Shown: positions 49,356 through 59,145 of the stretch, piece after piece | Numbering within the stretch: position 1 is the stretch's first letter | How the letters are laid out: every line of letters starts with the position of its first letter | From: Bacillota bacterium | GTDB taxonomy: Bacteria; Bacillota; Clostridia; Peptostreptococcales; Anaerovoracaceae | NCBI GenBank assembly: GCA_029008005.1 | Contig: JAQXIX010000035.1 | Coordinates: 1-64,000 of the forward strand | Reading direction: 5' to 3' | DNA: 64,000 bases | Notes under the pieces: model-generated | The model's input: only the letters and a program-made list of their open reading frames with translations | What the model was told of the DNA's origin: nothing | Databases searched by the model: none | Position numbers and translations under genes: made by a program

Positions 49356-49907
49356 ATGATTACAAAAAAAGAAATAAGAAAACAGGTTCTGGCTGAGAGA
49401 AAATCACTGGACAGCGACTCCGTAAGCCTTGCATCACAGGTGATATGCAGAAAAATCATGGAACTGCCTGCTTACGAAGTATCTGAGAATATATGCCTGT
49501 ACATGCCGATAAATAATGAAGTTGATGTGATGCTTCTTGCCGAAGAAGCTAAGGCAGCCGGTAAAAAAGTGTGGCTGCCGAAGGTATGCGGAGAAGAGAT
49601 GGAATTCAGAGCATATGAAAGCGAGGAACAGCTTGTAACGGGAGCATATAATATCAAAGAGCCTGTATCGGAGGAGACTCTCGAAGCAAACAGTGAAACT
49701 CTTGTTATTATGCCGGGAGCAGTATTTACTCCGGAGCGTGACCGTATAGGATACGGCGGAGGATATTACGATAAGTATCTGGCTACGAACAGCATGTGTA
49801 CAACAGTCGCTGTATGTTACGACTTCCAGATTGTAGATGAGATTCCGGTTGAGGAACATGATATAAAACCTGATTTTCTGGTAAGCGATATCAGTATATT
49901 CAGGTAG
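49356..49907 (+). CDS. 5-formyltetrahydrofolate cyclo-ligase
   Basis: ITKKEIRKQVLAERKSL; MPGAVFTPERDRIGYGGGYYDKYLA; AVCYDFQIVDEIPVEEHDIKPDFLVSD; RBS AGAAGGA before ATG 49356. Confidence 0.93.
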   Translation: MITKKEIRKQVLAERKSLDSDSVSLASQVICRKIMELPAYEVSENICLYMPINNEVDVMLLAEEAKAAGKKVWLPKVCGEEMEFRAYESEEQLVTGAYNIKEPVSEETLEANSETLVIMPGAVFTPERDRIGYGGGYYDKYLATNSMCTTVAVCYDFQIVDEIPVEEHDIKPDFLVSDISIFR

Positions 49908-49921
49908 CGGGGTGAGTGAAA

Positions 49922-51178
49922 ATGAATATTTTATATACAACGCTTAAATTACAGAAGACCTTTGAGGAGTATGAGCTTTGCAGATTGCAGGCTGAACAGG
50001 TTGGAAGGCTGGCACGTAAACTTCAGGATAATGAAGTTACCATCGCTGTAATAGGGCAGTTTAAGAGAGGCAAGACTACACTGGTAAACAGTATCCTCGG
50101 CAAGAAATTACTGCCTACAGGAATAGTTCCGATTACTGCAGCTGTTACAAGAATAGAGTATGGCAAGGAAAGCTCGAAGGTTTATTTTAAAAACGGGTTA
50201 TCCAGGGAGACAGCAATCTCTGAACTTCAGGATTATATCAGCGAGCAGAAAAACAGAGATAACGAAAAGGGTGTTGCGGAAGTAGAGTTACATACAGAGT
50301 CGGATTTCCTGAAGGATGGAATGATTCTCGTTGATACGCCGGGAGTCGGTTCCGTCCACGAGAGCAACTCAAGATCGGCATATGATTTCGCAAGGGAAAG
50401 TGACGGAGTGATTTTCATGCTTTCTGTTGACAGTCCAGTTAATCAGATAGAAATAGATTTTCTCAGAAGCGTGAAAAAATATGCAGGAAAATTCTACTTT
50501 ACAGTTAACAAGACAGACACTATCGGCAGAGATGATTTAAGAGAGTATCTGGAATACTGCACATCTCTGATATCGGATATAATGCGCTGCGACGAAAAGG
50601 AAGTAAGGATAATTCCAATCAGTGCGAAAGAGGAAACCAATATTGATGTTCTGGCAGACACAATAAGAAACGACCTTCTGACACAAGCACCTGAAATAAT
50701 GAAGCAGTCAGTAACTCTGAAGCTTTTGGATATACTTAAGAACACACGTGTGCAGATACGTTCCTACAGGGAGGTTCTGAACATGGCACCGAATGCTTTT
50801 AACAGCAGATTCAAGGAGTTTAACGGGTTTCTTGATGAAGAGCGTGAGAAAATCCATGACGCGGCGTCACAAGGCAGGAAGATTTCAAGAGCCTCAATAT
50901 ATGAGAAGGAGGCTGTACTGACAGCAAAAATAAGAGAACTGTTCGGCATTGAGTATTTTTATTATGTGGACAGAGAATCTGCGGGAGAAATGATATCACC
51001 GGAGGAATACTCCGAAGAGATGGATAGTGTTCTTAATGATATAAAAGAAGTCCTTAATTCCATTTTCATGTACAAAGAAGAAAACGCATATACTGTAGCG
51101 AGAAGAATAGAAGATCTCAACACGCTTATGCATACAATGGAAAAGTACGAGAGAGAACTGAAAAGGGATATGGACTGA
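49922..51178 (+). CDS. Bacterial dynamin-like GTPase
   Basis: VIGQFKRGKTTLVNSILGKKLLPTGIVPITAAVTRIEYG; LVDTPGVGSVHESN; NKTD. Confidence 0.9.
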   Translation: MNILYTTLKLQKTFEEYELCRLQAEQVGRLARKLQDNEVTIAVIGQFKRGKTTLVNSILGKKLLPTGIVPITAAVTRIEYGKESSKVYFKNGLSRETAISELQDYISEQKNRDNEKGVAEVELHTESDFLKDGMILVDTPGVGSVHESNSRSAYDFARESDGVIFMLSVDSPVNQIEIDFLRSVKKYAGKFYFTVNKTDTIGRDDLREYLEYCTSLISDIMRCDEKEVRIIPISAKEETNIDVLADTIRNDLLTQAPEIMKQSVTLKLLDILKNTRVQIRSYREVLNMAPNAFNSRFKEFNGFLDEEREKIHDAASQGRKISRASIYEKEAVLTAKIRELFGIEYFYYVDRESAGEMISPEEYSEEMDSVLNDIKEVLNSIFMYKEENAYTVARRIEDLNTLMHTMEKYERELKRDMD

Positions 51179-52275
51179 TGGGAAAAGAAGAACATGCTTT
51201 CAGAAGAATAGAGAAGGACATAAAAGCCGGTAAGATTCCCGGTGTCGTAGTTCTCATGGGGAGAGAAGAGTACCTCGTTGAATTTTACAAGAATAGGCTG
51301 AGCCGTATGTTTATAAATGAAGCAACGAAGAGTCTCGACCTTGTTACACTTTCGGTCGGAAGCCTTACTCTTGACGATATAATTTCAAATGTGGAAACTA
51401 TCAGCATGATGTCCCGCCGAAAAGTTGTATGTGTACCTTATTTCTTTGACAGCAAGGGGAAAATGCCTGATGCTTTTGCAAAATCCGAAGAACAGACTAA
51501 AGGCCTGGTTGAGTATATTAAAAGTATTCCCGAAGGAGCTCTGCTGATTCTGACTGCAGATGAACCGGAAGAATACAGAGACAGGATGGCGCTGAGAAAA
51601 TCGCCTGTTGTCAAGGCTGTGGAAAACAGCGGAAAAGTATATGATTTCACATCTCTTGACGGTCCGGATTTAAACGGATTCATCGATAAGCGTCTCAGCA
51701 GATCGGGCAAAATCTACAGGAGAGGCATTCCGTCTCTGATAGGGGATATCAGCGGATACGGAAACGATAAGATAGATTACAGACTGTTCGATCTTGATAA
51801 TGACATAAAGAAGCTGCTGGCATACGTCGGAGACAGAGAAGAAATAACAGCCGAAGATGTGAGAAAAACTATTGTTTCCAATCCGGAGAACAATATTTTC
51901 GCTATGGTTGAGGCGGCCGGAAAGAACAGGAAGGATGAGGCCCTGAGGCTTTTGCACAATCTGCTGGAATCGGGGTATAATGAATTCGGAATACTGTCTA
52001 TGCTGGCAAATGAGCTGGAGATTATGCTTATGGCAAAGGAGCTCAGAGAGGAAGGCAAAAATGCCGGTGAAGTATTCCGTGTAATAAAGGAAATTAAAGA
52101 CAAGAACAACAGCCTTAAGGAATACAAAGTCAGGAAGGCACTTGAGGCATCCGGAAGGTTTTCGAGAGAGAATCTGAAGAGGATACTGGCAAATCTCTAT
52201 GAAGTGGATGAGAACGTTAAAAGCGGGATGATGCCTGCAGAACTGGCACTGGAGTTTTTTATTGGGAGAATGTAG
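51178..52275 (+). CDS. holA: DNA polymerase III subunit delta
   Basis: VVVLMGREEYLVEFYKNRL; EALRLLHNLLESGYNEFGILSMLANELEIMLMAKEL. Confidence 0.9.
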   Translation: MGKEEHAFRRIEKDIKAGKIPGVVVLMGREEYLVEFYKNRLSRMFINEATKSLDLVTLSVGSLTLDDIISNVETISMMSRRKVVCVPYFFDSKGKMPDAFAKSEEQTKGLVEYIKSIPEGALLILTADEPEEYRDRMALRKSPVVKAVENSGKVYDFTSLDGPDLNGFIDKRLSRSGKIYRRGIPSLIGDISGYGNDKIDYRLFDLDNDIKKLLAYVGDREEITAEDVRKTIVSNPENNIFAMVEAAGKNRKDEALRLLHNLLESGYNEFGILSMLANELEIMLMAKELREEGKNAGEVFRVIKEIKDKNNSLKEYKVRKALEASGRFSRENLKRILANLYEVDENVKSGMMPAELALEFFIGRM

Positions 52276-52283
52276 GTGCGATA

Positions 52284-53204
52284 ATGCCGAAAGAAAAGAG
52301 AACAATTAAAATAGGACAGTTTGAAGCGGATATGATGCTTGTACTCGTAACGCTTTGCTGGGGTGTGTCGTATTTTATGATGTCAATATGCCTGGAGGAA
52401 ATGGGACCCTTCACACTGAATTCCTTTAGATTCCTCGGAGCTTTCGCTGTAGCATTTATTGTGGCATTTCCCAAAGTGAAACATGTCAGCATGACAACGA
52501 TCAAATATTCCGTATTTATTTCCATATCACTTATATTCGTATATATCGGAGCAACATTCGGAGTAATGTACACGACACAGTCAAATGCAGGCTTCTTCTG
52601 TGCAACATCGACAGTATTCACGCCGATTCTTGTCTTTATTGTCAAGAAGGTAAAACCGGACATGAAGCTGGCCGTTGTAATTGTAATGTGTACGGCGGGA
52701 ATAGCACTGATGAGTCTTGACAGCAATATGAAGATGTCAATAGGAGATCTGCTGTGTCTCATGTGCGGAGTGGCATACAGCTTCGATTTGCTTATAACCG
52801 AGAATGCCGTTGCCCATGAGGATGTAGATGCGTTTCAGCTGGGAGTGTATCAGCTTGGTTTCACAGGAGTGTGGATGCTTATTCTGTCATTCATATTTGA
52901 GGAGCCGTGTCTGCCTCAGTCTGCGGGATGCTGGTTATCTGTTGTTTTCCTCGCTGTATTCTGCACAGGTGTAGCATTCGTTGTTCAGGCGGTGGCGCAG
53001 CAGTATACATCGGCTACTCATGTAGGTGTAATATTCGCCCTTGAGCCTGTATTTGCAGGAATCGTTGCCTTTGTTTTCGCCGGTGAAAGGCTTTTGCCGA
53101 GAGCATATTTCGGTGCGGCAATAATGCTTATTAGCCTTATAATAATGGAAATAGACATTAAAAATTTGATTTCGAAATACTGCATACAGAAGCGTGTGAG
53201 GTAG
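52284..53204 (+). CDS. EamA/DMT-family transporter
   Basis: LVLVTLCWGVSYFMMSICLEEMGPFTLNSFRFLGAF; ATHVGVIFALEPVFAGIVAFVFAGERL. Confidence 0.92.
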   Translation: MPKEKRTIKIGQFEADMMLVLVTLCWGVSYFMMSICLEEMGPFTLNSFRFLGAFAVAFIVAFPKVKHVSMTTIKYSVFISISLIFVYIGATFGVMYTTQSNAGFFCATSTVFTPILVFIVKKVKPDMKLAVVIVMCTAGIALMSLDSNMKMSIGDLLCLMCGVAYSFDLLITENAVAHEDVDAFQLGVYQLGFTGVWMLILSFIFEEPCLPQSAGCWLSVVFLAVFCTGVAFVVQAVAQQYTSATHVGVIFALEPVFAGIVAFVFAGERLLPRAYFGAAIMLISLIIMEIDIKNLISKYCIQKRVR

Positions 53205-53271
53205 ACTTTTTGTATGTAGTTTGATAGAGTAATTACAATTAGGTAATTTTTAGTTTAGGAGGACTGATCAA

Positions 53272-53790
53272 ATGAGTGAAAAAGTATGCGATTGTGGTTG
53301 CTGCTGCGATAAAGCTGCACAGTTTGCAGAGCTCGCACCAACACTTGAAAAGTATGCGAAAGTACCCGGAAGTCTTATTACAATATTGCAGAAGACTCAG
53401 GAAATCTACGGATACCTTTCAGTAGATGCAATTAATTACATTTCAGAGTGCACGGGAATTATGCCTGCGAAAATCTATGGTGTTGCAACATTCTATGCAC
53501 AGTTTAGACTTAAACCAATCGGAAAATATCTTATTATGCTTTGCAAGGGAACGGCATGTCACGTTAACGGAGCCGATATGATTGAAGAAGCAATAAGTGA
53601 GCATCTTAATATTCAGGATGGCGAAACTACAGAAGACGGACTGTTTACACTTAACAACGTTGCCTGCCTCGGATGCTGCTCGCTGGCACCGGTAATGATG
53701 GTGAAGAGTGTAGACGGAGACGAAACCTACGGAAACTTAACAAAGGACTCCGTAAAAGAAGTTCTTGATGAAATAAGGGCAAAGGCATAG
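53272..53790 (+). CDS. NuoE/HydC-like 2Fe-2S subunit, candidate StnA
   Basis: PGSLITILQKTQEIYGYLSVDAINYISECTGIMPAKIYGVATFYAQF; MLCKGTACHVNGAD; VACLGCCSLAPVMMV. Confidence 0.92.
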   Translation: MSEKVCDCGCCCDKAAQFAELAPTLEKYAKVPGSLITILQKTQEIYGYLSVDAINYISECTGIMPAKIYGVATFYAQFRLKPIGKYLIMLCKGTACHVNGADMIEEAISEHLNIQDGETTEDGLFTLNNVACLGCCSLAPVMMVKSVDGDETYGNLTKDSVKEVLDEIRAKA

Positions 53791-53802
53791 GAGGTGAGAA
53801 GG

Positions 53803-55551
53803 ATGAGAGTTGTAGTTGGACAGGGCAGCTGCGGAGTTGCTACCGGCGCCAGAAAGACAGCGGCAGAATTTGAAAAACTCATAAAAGAGAGAAATCTTGA
53901 CATTCCTGTAACAGTAACGGGATGTGTAGGAACCTGCTATCTTGAGCCTATTGTTGACGTATACGAAGACAATGGAGATATGACAAGATACGTGAAGGTT
54001 CAGCCTGATAAGGCAACTAAGATTGTAGAAGAACATCTGGCAGGCGGCAAACCTGTGGAAGAACAGACAATCAGTGCGGAAGACGAAGAATTCGTTGCAA
54101 AGCAGCAGAGAGTAGTTCTCAGAAACTGTGGTGTAATAAATCCGGAAGATATTGAAGATTACCTGGCGGTTGACGGATACAAGGCAATCGAGAAGGTGCT
54201 GAAGTCAATGACACCTGAAGAGGTAATAGAAGAAATAAAGATATCAGGACTCAGAGGAAGAGGCGGTGCGGGATTCCCGACATGGTTCAAGTGGAATGCA
54301 GCACTGCAGAACAATGGCAGCGAGAAGTATCTTGTATGTAATGCCGACGAAGGAGACCCGGGCGCATTTATGGACAGATCAGTCCTGGAAGGAGACCCGC
54401 ATTCACTTCTGGAAGGAATGATTATCGGCGGATATGCCATGAAGGCAACCGAAGGCGTAATCTACTGCCGTGCCGAATACCCTCTGGCAATCAAGAGACT
54501 TGAAATTGCTATGGAGCAGGCAAGAGAAAAAGGATTCCTCGGCAAGAACATCTTCGGAAGCGGATATGATTTCGATATTAGAATCAAGGCAGGAGCCGGT
54601 GCTTTTGTATGCGGAGAAGAAACTGCACTTATCGCATCACTGGAAGGTGAAAGAGGCATGCCTAGACTTAAGCCTCCGTTCCCTGCAGCAAAGGGCTACT
54701 GGCAGCAGCCTACAGATATAAATAACGTAGAGACACTCGCAAATGTACCGTGGATTATTTACAACGGCGGAGCAGCATTTGCTGAATTCGGAACAGAGAA
54801 ATCCGCAGGTACTAAGGTATTCGCTCTGGCAGGTAAAATCAAGAAGGGCGGACTTGTGGAAGTACCTATGGGAATGACTCTTAGAGAAGTTCTTTACGGA
54901 ATCGGCGGAGGAATTAAGAACGACAGAGAATTCAAGGCAGTACAGATGGGAGGTCCGTCAGGCGGATGTATTCCGGCAAGCCTTATCGATACACCTGTAA
55001 CATATGAGGATATTAACAAGACAGGTGCCATAGTAGGTTCCGGCGGTATGATAGTAATGGACGAAGATACCTGTATGGTAGACATGGCAAGATACTTCCT
55101 GAACTTCACAAGAGACGAGTCCTGCGGAAAGTGCAACTACTGCAGAATCGGTACGAAGAGAATGCTTGAAATCCTCGAAAGAATCACAGAAGGCAAGGGA
55201 GAAGACGGAGATATCGAAAAGCTTGAAGAACTTGCTGTTAAAATCAAGGAAGGATCCCTCTGCGGTCTCGGACAGACAGCACCTAACCCTGTTCTTACGA
55301 CAATAAGATACTTCAGAAACGAATATGAGGATCATATTTACAACAAGAAGTGTACAGCTCATTCCTGCAAGGCTCTTATCAGGTTTGATATTACAGACGC
55401 ATGTAAGGGATGTACCCTCTGTGCAAGAAACTGCCCTGTAGATGCAATATCCGGAAATGTCAAGGAAGTTCATGTTATTGACCAGGATAAGTGCATCAAG
55501 TGCGGCAAGTGCATGGATCACTGCAAGTTTAATGCAATAGAGAAGAACTAG
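53803..55551 (+). CDS. NuoF/HydB-like NADH-binding flavoprotein with C-terminal 2x[4Fe-4S] ferredoxin domain, candidate StnB
   Basis: GLRGRGGAGFPTWFKW; CNADEGDPGAFMDRSVLEGDPHSLLEGM; ESCGKCNYCRIGTKRMLEIL; CKGCTLCARNCPVDAI...CIKCGKCMDHCKFNAI; ATG 53803 after AGGAGG. Confidence 0.95.
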   Translation: MRVVVGQGSCGVATGARKTAAEFEKLIKERNLDIPVTVTGCVGTCYLEPIVDVYEDNGDMTRYVKVQPDKATKIVEEHLAGGKPVEEQTISAEDEEFVAKQQRVVLRNCGVINPEDIEDYLAVDGYKAIEKVLKSMTPEEVIEEIKISGLRGRGGAGFPTWFKWNAALQNNGSEKYLVCNADEGDPGAFMDRSVLEGDPHSLLEGMIIGGYAMKATEGVIYCRAEYPLAIKRLEIAMEQAREKGFLGKNIFGSGYDFDIRIKAGAGAFVCGEETALIASLEGERGMPRLKPPFPAAKGYWQQPTDINNVETLANVPWIIYNGGAAFAEFGTEKSAGTKVFALAGKIKKGGLVEVPMGMTLREVLYGIGGGIKNDREFKAVQMGGPSGGCIPASLIDTPVTYEDINKTGAIVGSGGMIVMDEDTCMVDMARYFLNFTRDESCGKCNYCRIGTKRMLEILERITEGKGEDGDIEKLEELAVKIKEGSLCGLGQTAPNPVLTTIRYFRNEYEDHIYNKKCTAHSCKALIRFDITDACKGCTLCARNCPVDAISGNVKEVHVIDQDKCIKCGKCMDHCKFNAIEKN

Positions 55552-55567
55552 GGAGGAGGAACAAGCC

Positions 55568-58500
55568 ATGGATAAATTCAGATTAAATATTAACGGCAAG
55601 GAAGTAACAGGACTTCCGGGCCAGACAATACTCGAAGTGGCAAGAGAGAATGACATTTTCATTCCTACTCTCTGTTACGACGAAAGAACAAAGATTTACG
55701 GTTCCTGCGGAATCTGTATGTGCGAAGTTGAAGGCAATCCTAAACTGTGTAAAGCATGTGCAACAGTAATTGCACCGGGAATGGTAGTAAATACAAATAC
55801 AGAAAGAGTTATTGAATCAAGAAAGACAAATCTGGAACTTCTGCTTTCAAACCACACAGGTGACTGCAGACCTCCGTGCGTACTGGAATGTCCTGCACAG
55901 ACAGATTGTCAGGGATACGTAGGCCTTATCGCCAACGGTGAATACGAAGCTGCCAACGAGCTTATCAAGGATAAGATTCCGCTTCCGGCATCGCTGGGAA
56001 GAGTTTGCCCTCATCCTTGTGAAACAGCATGCAGAAGAGGTCTCATAGATGAACCTGTATCAATCCAGCAGCTTAAGAGATTCGCCGCAGACGAAGATCT
56101 TTTCCTGGGAGAAGACAGATTCATCCCTGAAATAGAAGAAGAAACAGGTAAGAGAGTAGCTGTAATAGGTGCCGGCCCTATGGGTCTTTCGGCAGCATAC
56201 TTCCTCAGACAGATGGGACATGAAGTAACTGTCTTCGAATCAATGCCTAAGGCAGGAGGAATGCTGAGATACGGAATTCCTGAATACAGACTTCCTAAGA
56301 CAGTGCTGGATGATGAAATCAGAACTATCGAAATGATGGGAGTTGAACTCATTACCGATACAATGATTGGTGTGGATATTCCGTTCGATACAGTATACGA
56401 AGATTTTGATGCTGTACTTCTGGGAATCGGGGCATGGATTTCAACAGGTGTAGGATGTCCGGGAGAAGACGCTGAAGGCGTAATCGGAGGAATCGACTTC
56501 CTGAGAAAGGTAGTAAGAAACGAAGAAATCAGTCTAGGTAAAAAGGTTGCCATAGTAGGCGGCGGAAATACTGCTATGGATGCCTGCAGAACTGCAGTAA
56601 GACTGGGTGCTGAAGAGGTTTACAACATCTACAGAAGAACCAAGGACGAAATGCCTGCAGATATGATAGAAATCGAAGAGGCTGAGGAAGAAGGAGTAAT
56701 CTTCAAGAACCTGACAAATCCTCTTGAAATCATAAAGGACGAAAACGGACACGTTAAGGAAGTTGTTCTTCAGTGTATGGAACTCGGAGAAGCAGACGAA
56801 TCAGGAAGAAGACGTCCTGTTCCTATTGAAGGAAAGACAGAAACTCTTGAACTTGATACAGTGATTCTGGCAATCGGCCAGGCAGTAGATGCGTCAATAT
56901 TTGACTGTGATAAGACAGGAAAGGGCGCAATCGCATACGATAAGGAAACATTCATGACTTCAATTCCGGGCGTATTCGCAGGCGGAGACTGCGGTAATGA
57001 CAAGATCAGCATTGCCGTTGAAGCAATTGCAGATGCCAAGAAGGCAAGTGAAGTTATCGATGCATATCTGGACGGAGAAACAATCAGATACAAAAAGCCT
57101 TATTTCGTAACAAGAGATGATATAAACGAAAAGACATTTGAAGACAGGGAAAGAGAATGCAGACCTGAACTGCCTCAACTCTCACCGGAAGAGAGAAAAG
57201 ACAACTTCAGCGAAGTGATTCCTGAAGCTTATACTGCAGAAGACGCAGAGAAGGAAGCTTCAAGATGTCTTGAATGCGGATGTCACGATTACTTCGAGTG
57301 CAAGCTCATCGATCTGGCTCACCAGTATGATGTTGAACCTGACAGATTCGCAGGCGACAAGAATAAAGTGGAATTCGAAGATGACCATCCGTTCATTGTA
57401 AGAGATCCGAACAAGTGCATACTCTGCGGACTTTGCGTGAGAGTATGTGACGAAGTAATGGGCGTTGGCGCTCTTGGTCTGGTAAACAGAGGTTTCGACA
57501 CAGTTGTAAAGCCTAATCTCGAGAAGCCGCTGGCTAAGTCAGGATGCGTTTCATGCGGACAGTGCGTAAGCGTATGTCCTGTAGGCGCTCTTCAGGAGAG
57601 AACAACAATGGTTAAGGAAGTTCCGCTTCCTACAGTTGAAACAGAAACTACATGTTCATACTGCTCAGTAGGATGCAGCATGATTCTCGAAAGCTACGGA
57701 GATATGCTCATCAAGGCAAATCCTGACAAAGAGGGTGTTGTTAACAAAGGCCTCCTCTGCGGAAAGGGCAAGTGGGGATTTGACTGTTCAATGCTTGAAG
57801 ATAAGCTTGATGCACCGCTTATCAAGAATGGTGACTCCTTCAGAGAGGCAGATTATCACGAAGCACTGACACTTATCGCCAAGAAGATGCAGTCAACAGC
57901 GGCTAAGTACTGTCACAATCACATAGGTGTTGCGATTTCTGACAGATACACTAATGAAGAAGCATATGCTATCAAGTCAATGGCAGAAGCAATTGGTGCC
58001 AAGGTATTCTCGGCAAACAACAGAGCAAGCGGTATCAGGGATGTAATCGGACATGATGCTTCACCGAACACAATTGATGAACTTCTCAGCACTAACCTGA
58101 TTCTTGCAATCGGATACAATGCTTCAGATAATCCTGTAATAGCAATCAAGATGAAGCAGGCAGCCGAAGCCGGAGTGAAGACAGTGCTTATCAACCCGGC
58201 AGGTTATCCGCAGCACATTTCAGGCGTAAGCAAGGAAGTTTATGCAGAAGACCTGGGATTCCTGAAAGAAGTTGCAAAGGCAATAATCGACAGCGGCAAG
58301 GCAGTAAAGGCTGAAGGATATGATGAATTCGCAGCAGGACTTGAATCTGTAACCGTAAGCGACGAAGCCAAGGAAATAGCAGATATGTACCTGGGAGCCA
58401 AGAAAGCTATGATCGTCTTCAATCAGAACTTCATCAGCGTTGAAGCGGCAACACTGATCGGTGATATTGCAGTTCTCAGCGGACATATCGGTTCACCTCG

Positions 58501-59074
58501 TGACGGAATCCTTCAGATTAAGGCGAAGAACAACTCACAGGGACTTGTTGATATGGGTATTACAGCCGGTGCGGAAGAACTTGAAAACCTCAAGGCATTA
58601 TTCGTATTCGGAGAAGAATTTGATGTTGACAGAGAAAACCTCGAATTCCTCGCTGTATGTGACACTCACATGACAGATCTGGCAGCAAAGGCAGATGTTG
58701 TTATACCGGGAACAGGTTTCGCATCTACTTACGGAACATACACAAATACAGAAAGAAGACTTCAGCTTGTTGAAGCGGCCATTGATGAGGACGTTGAACT
58801 TTCCAACTGGGAAGTTGCGGCTGAAATCATGGAAATATTCGAAGTTGAATGTCCGTGGGAAGATACAGACGATATCAGCAGAGAGATGGATGACTATGTA
58901 CCTGCCTACAAGTACGGAGAAATCGGTGAGGTTCTCGGCGGAGTTCTTATGCCTGTAGAACCTAAGCTTGTTTCCGTCGGAGCAGATAAGTTCGCAGATC
59001 CTCTCAAGTGCACTGACAGTCTTATGAATGTTATTGCACAGCGTCTGCCAAAACCGGCAAATCCGACAGAATAA
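55568..59074 (+). CDS. NuoG-like/GltD-like fusion (2Fe-2S, flavin-NADPH domain, ferredoxin domain, degenerate molybdopterin domain), candidate StnC
   Basis: N-term CYDERTKIYGSCGICMCEVEGNPKLCKAC; GltD-like VIGAGPMGLSAAYFLRQMGHEVTVFES and VGGGNTAMDACRTAVRLGA; ferredoxin CILCGLCVRVC...CVSCGQCVSVC; CSYCSVGC...GLLCGKGKWGFD followed by NuoG-like domain without catalytic Cys/Sec. Confidence 0.92.
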   Translation: MDKFRLNINGKEVTGLPGQTILEVARENDIFIPTLCYDERTKIYGSCGICMCEVEGNPKLCKACATVIAPGMVVNTNTERVIESRKTNLELLLSNHTGDCRPPCVLECPAQTDCQGYVGLIANGEYEAANELIKDKIPLPASLGRVCPHPCETACRRGLIDEPVSIQQLKRFAADEDLFLGEDRFIPEIEEETGKRVAVIGAGPMGLSAAYFLRQMGHEVTVFESMPKAGGMLRYGIPEYRLPKTVLDDEIRTIEMMGVELITDTMIGVDIPFDTVYEDFDAVLLGIGAWISTGVGCPGEDAEGVIGGIDFLRKVVRNEEISLGKKVAIVGGGNTAMDACRTAVRLGAEEVYNIYRRTKDEMPADMIEIEEAEEEGVIFKNLTNPLEIIKDENGHVKEVVLQCMELGEADESGRRRPVPIEGKTETLELDTVILAIGQAVDASIFDCDKTGKGAIAYDKETFMTSIPGVFAGGDCGNDKISIAVEAIADAKKASEVIDAYLDGETIRYKKPYFVTRDDINEKTFEDRERECRPELPQLSPEERKDNFSEVIPEAYTAEDAEKEASRCLECGCHDYFECKLIDLAHQYDVEPDRFAGDKNKVEFEDDHPFIVRDPNKCILCGLCVRVCDEVMGVGALGLVNRGFDTVVKPNLEKPLAKSGCVSCGQCVSVCPVGALQERTTMVKEVPLPTVETETTCSYCSVGCSMILESYGDMLIKANPDKEGVVNKGLLCGKGKWGFDCSMLEDKLDAPLIKNGDSFREADYHEALTLIAKKMQSTAAKYCHNHIGVAISDRYTNEEAYAIKSMAEAIGAKVFSANNRASGIRDVIGHDASPNTIDELLSTNLILAIGYNASDNPVIAIKMKQAAEAGVKTVLINPAGYPQHISGVSKEVYAEDLGFLKEVAKAIIDSGKAVKAEGYDEFAAGLESVTVSDEAKEIADMYLGAKKAMIVFNQNFISVEAATLIGDIAVLSGHIGSPRDGILQIKAKNNSQGLVDMGITAGAEELENLKALFVFGEEFDVDRENLEFLAVCDTHMTDLAAKADVVIPGTGFASTYGTYTNTERRLQLVEAAIDEDVELSNWEVAAEIMEIFEVECPWEDTDDISREMDDYVPAYKYGEIGEVLGGVLMPVEPKLVSVGADKFADPLKCTDSLMNVIAQRLPKPANPTE

Positions 59075-59093
59075 TAGTTGAAAATACAACATG

Positions 59094-59129
59094 GAGTGTG
59101 CTGTGAACATGTCACGGCACACTCTTTTT
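59094..59129 (+). terminator. Terminator of the candidate stn operon
   Basis: GAGTGTGCTGTGA-acatg-TCACGGCACACTC-TTTTT. Confidence 0.85.
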
Positions 59130-59130
59130 A

Positions 59131-59139
59131 TGCTATAAT
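59131..59139 (+). promoter_or_regulatory. Extended -10 promoter TGCTATAAT
   Basis: TGnTATAAT; ends 6 nt before ATG 59146; no good -35. Confidence 0.6.
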
Positions 59140-59145
59140 GGTTAC

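Noticed and set aside
55568-59074. Catalytic formate dehydrogenase alpha subunit
   Set aside because: Catalytic Cys/Sec position absent; architecture fits NuoG/GltD fusion (StnC-like)
53272-59074. FeFe-hydrogenase HydABC complex
   Set aside because: No H-cluster motifs (TSCCPxW, PCxxKxxE) in the third subunit
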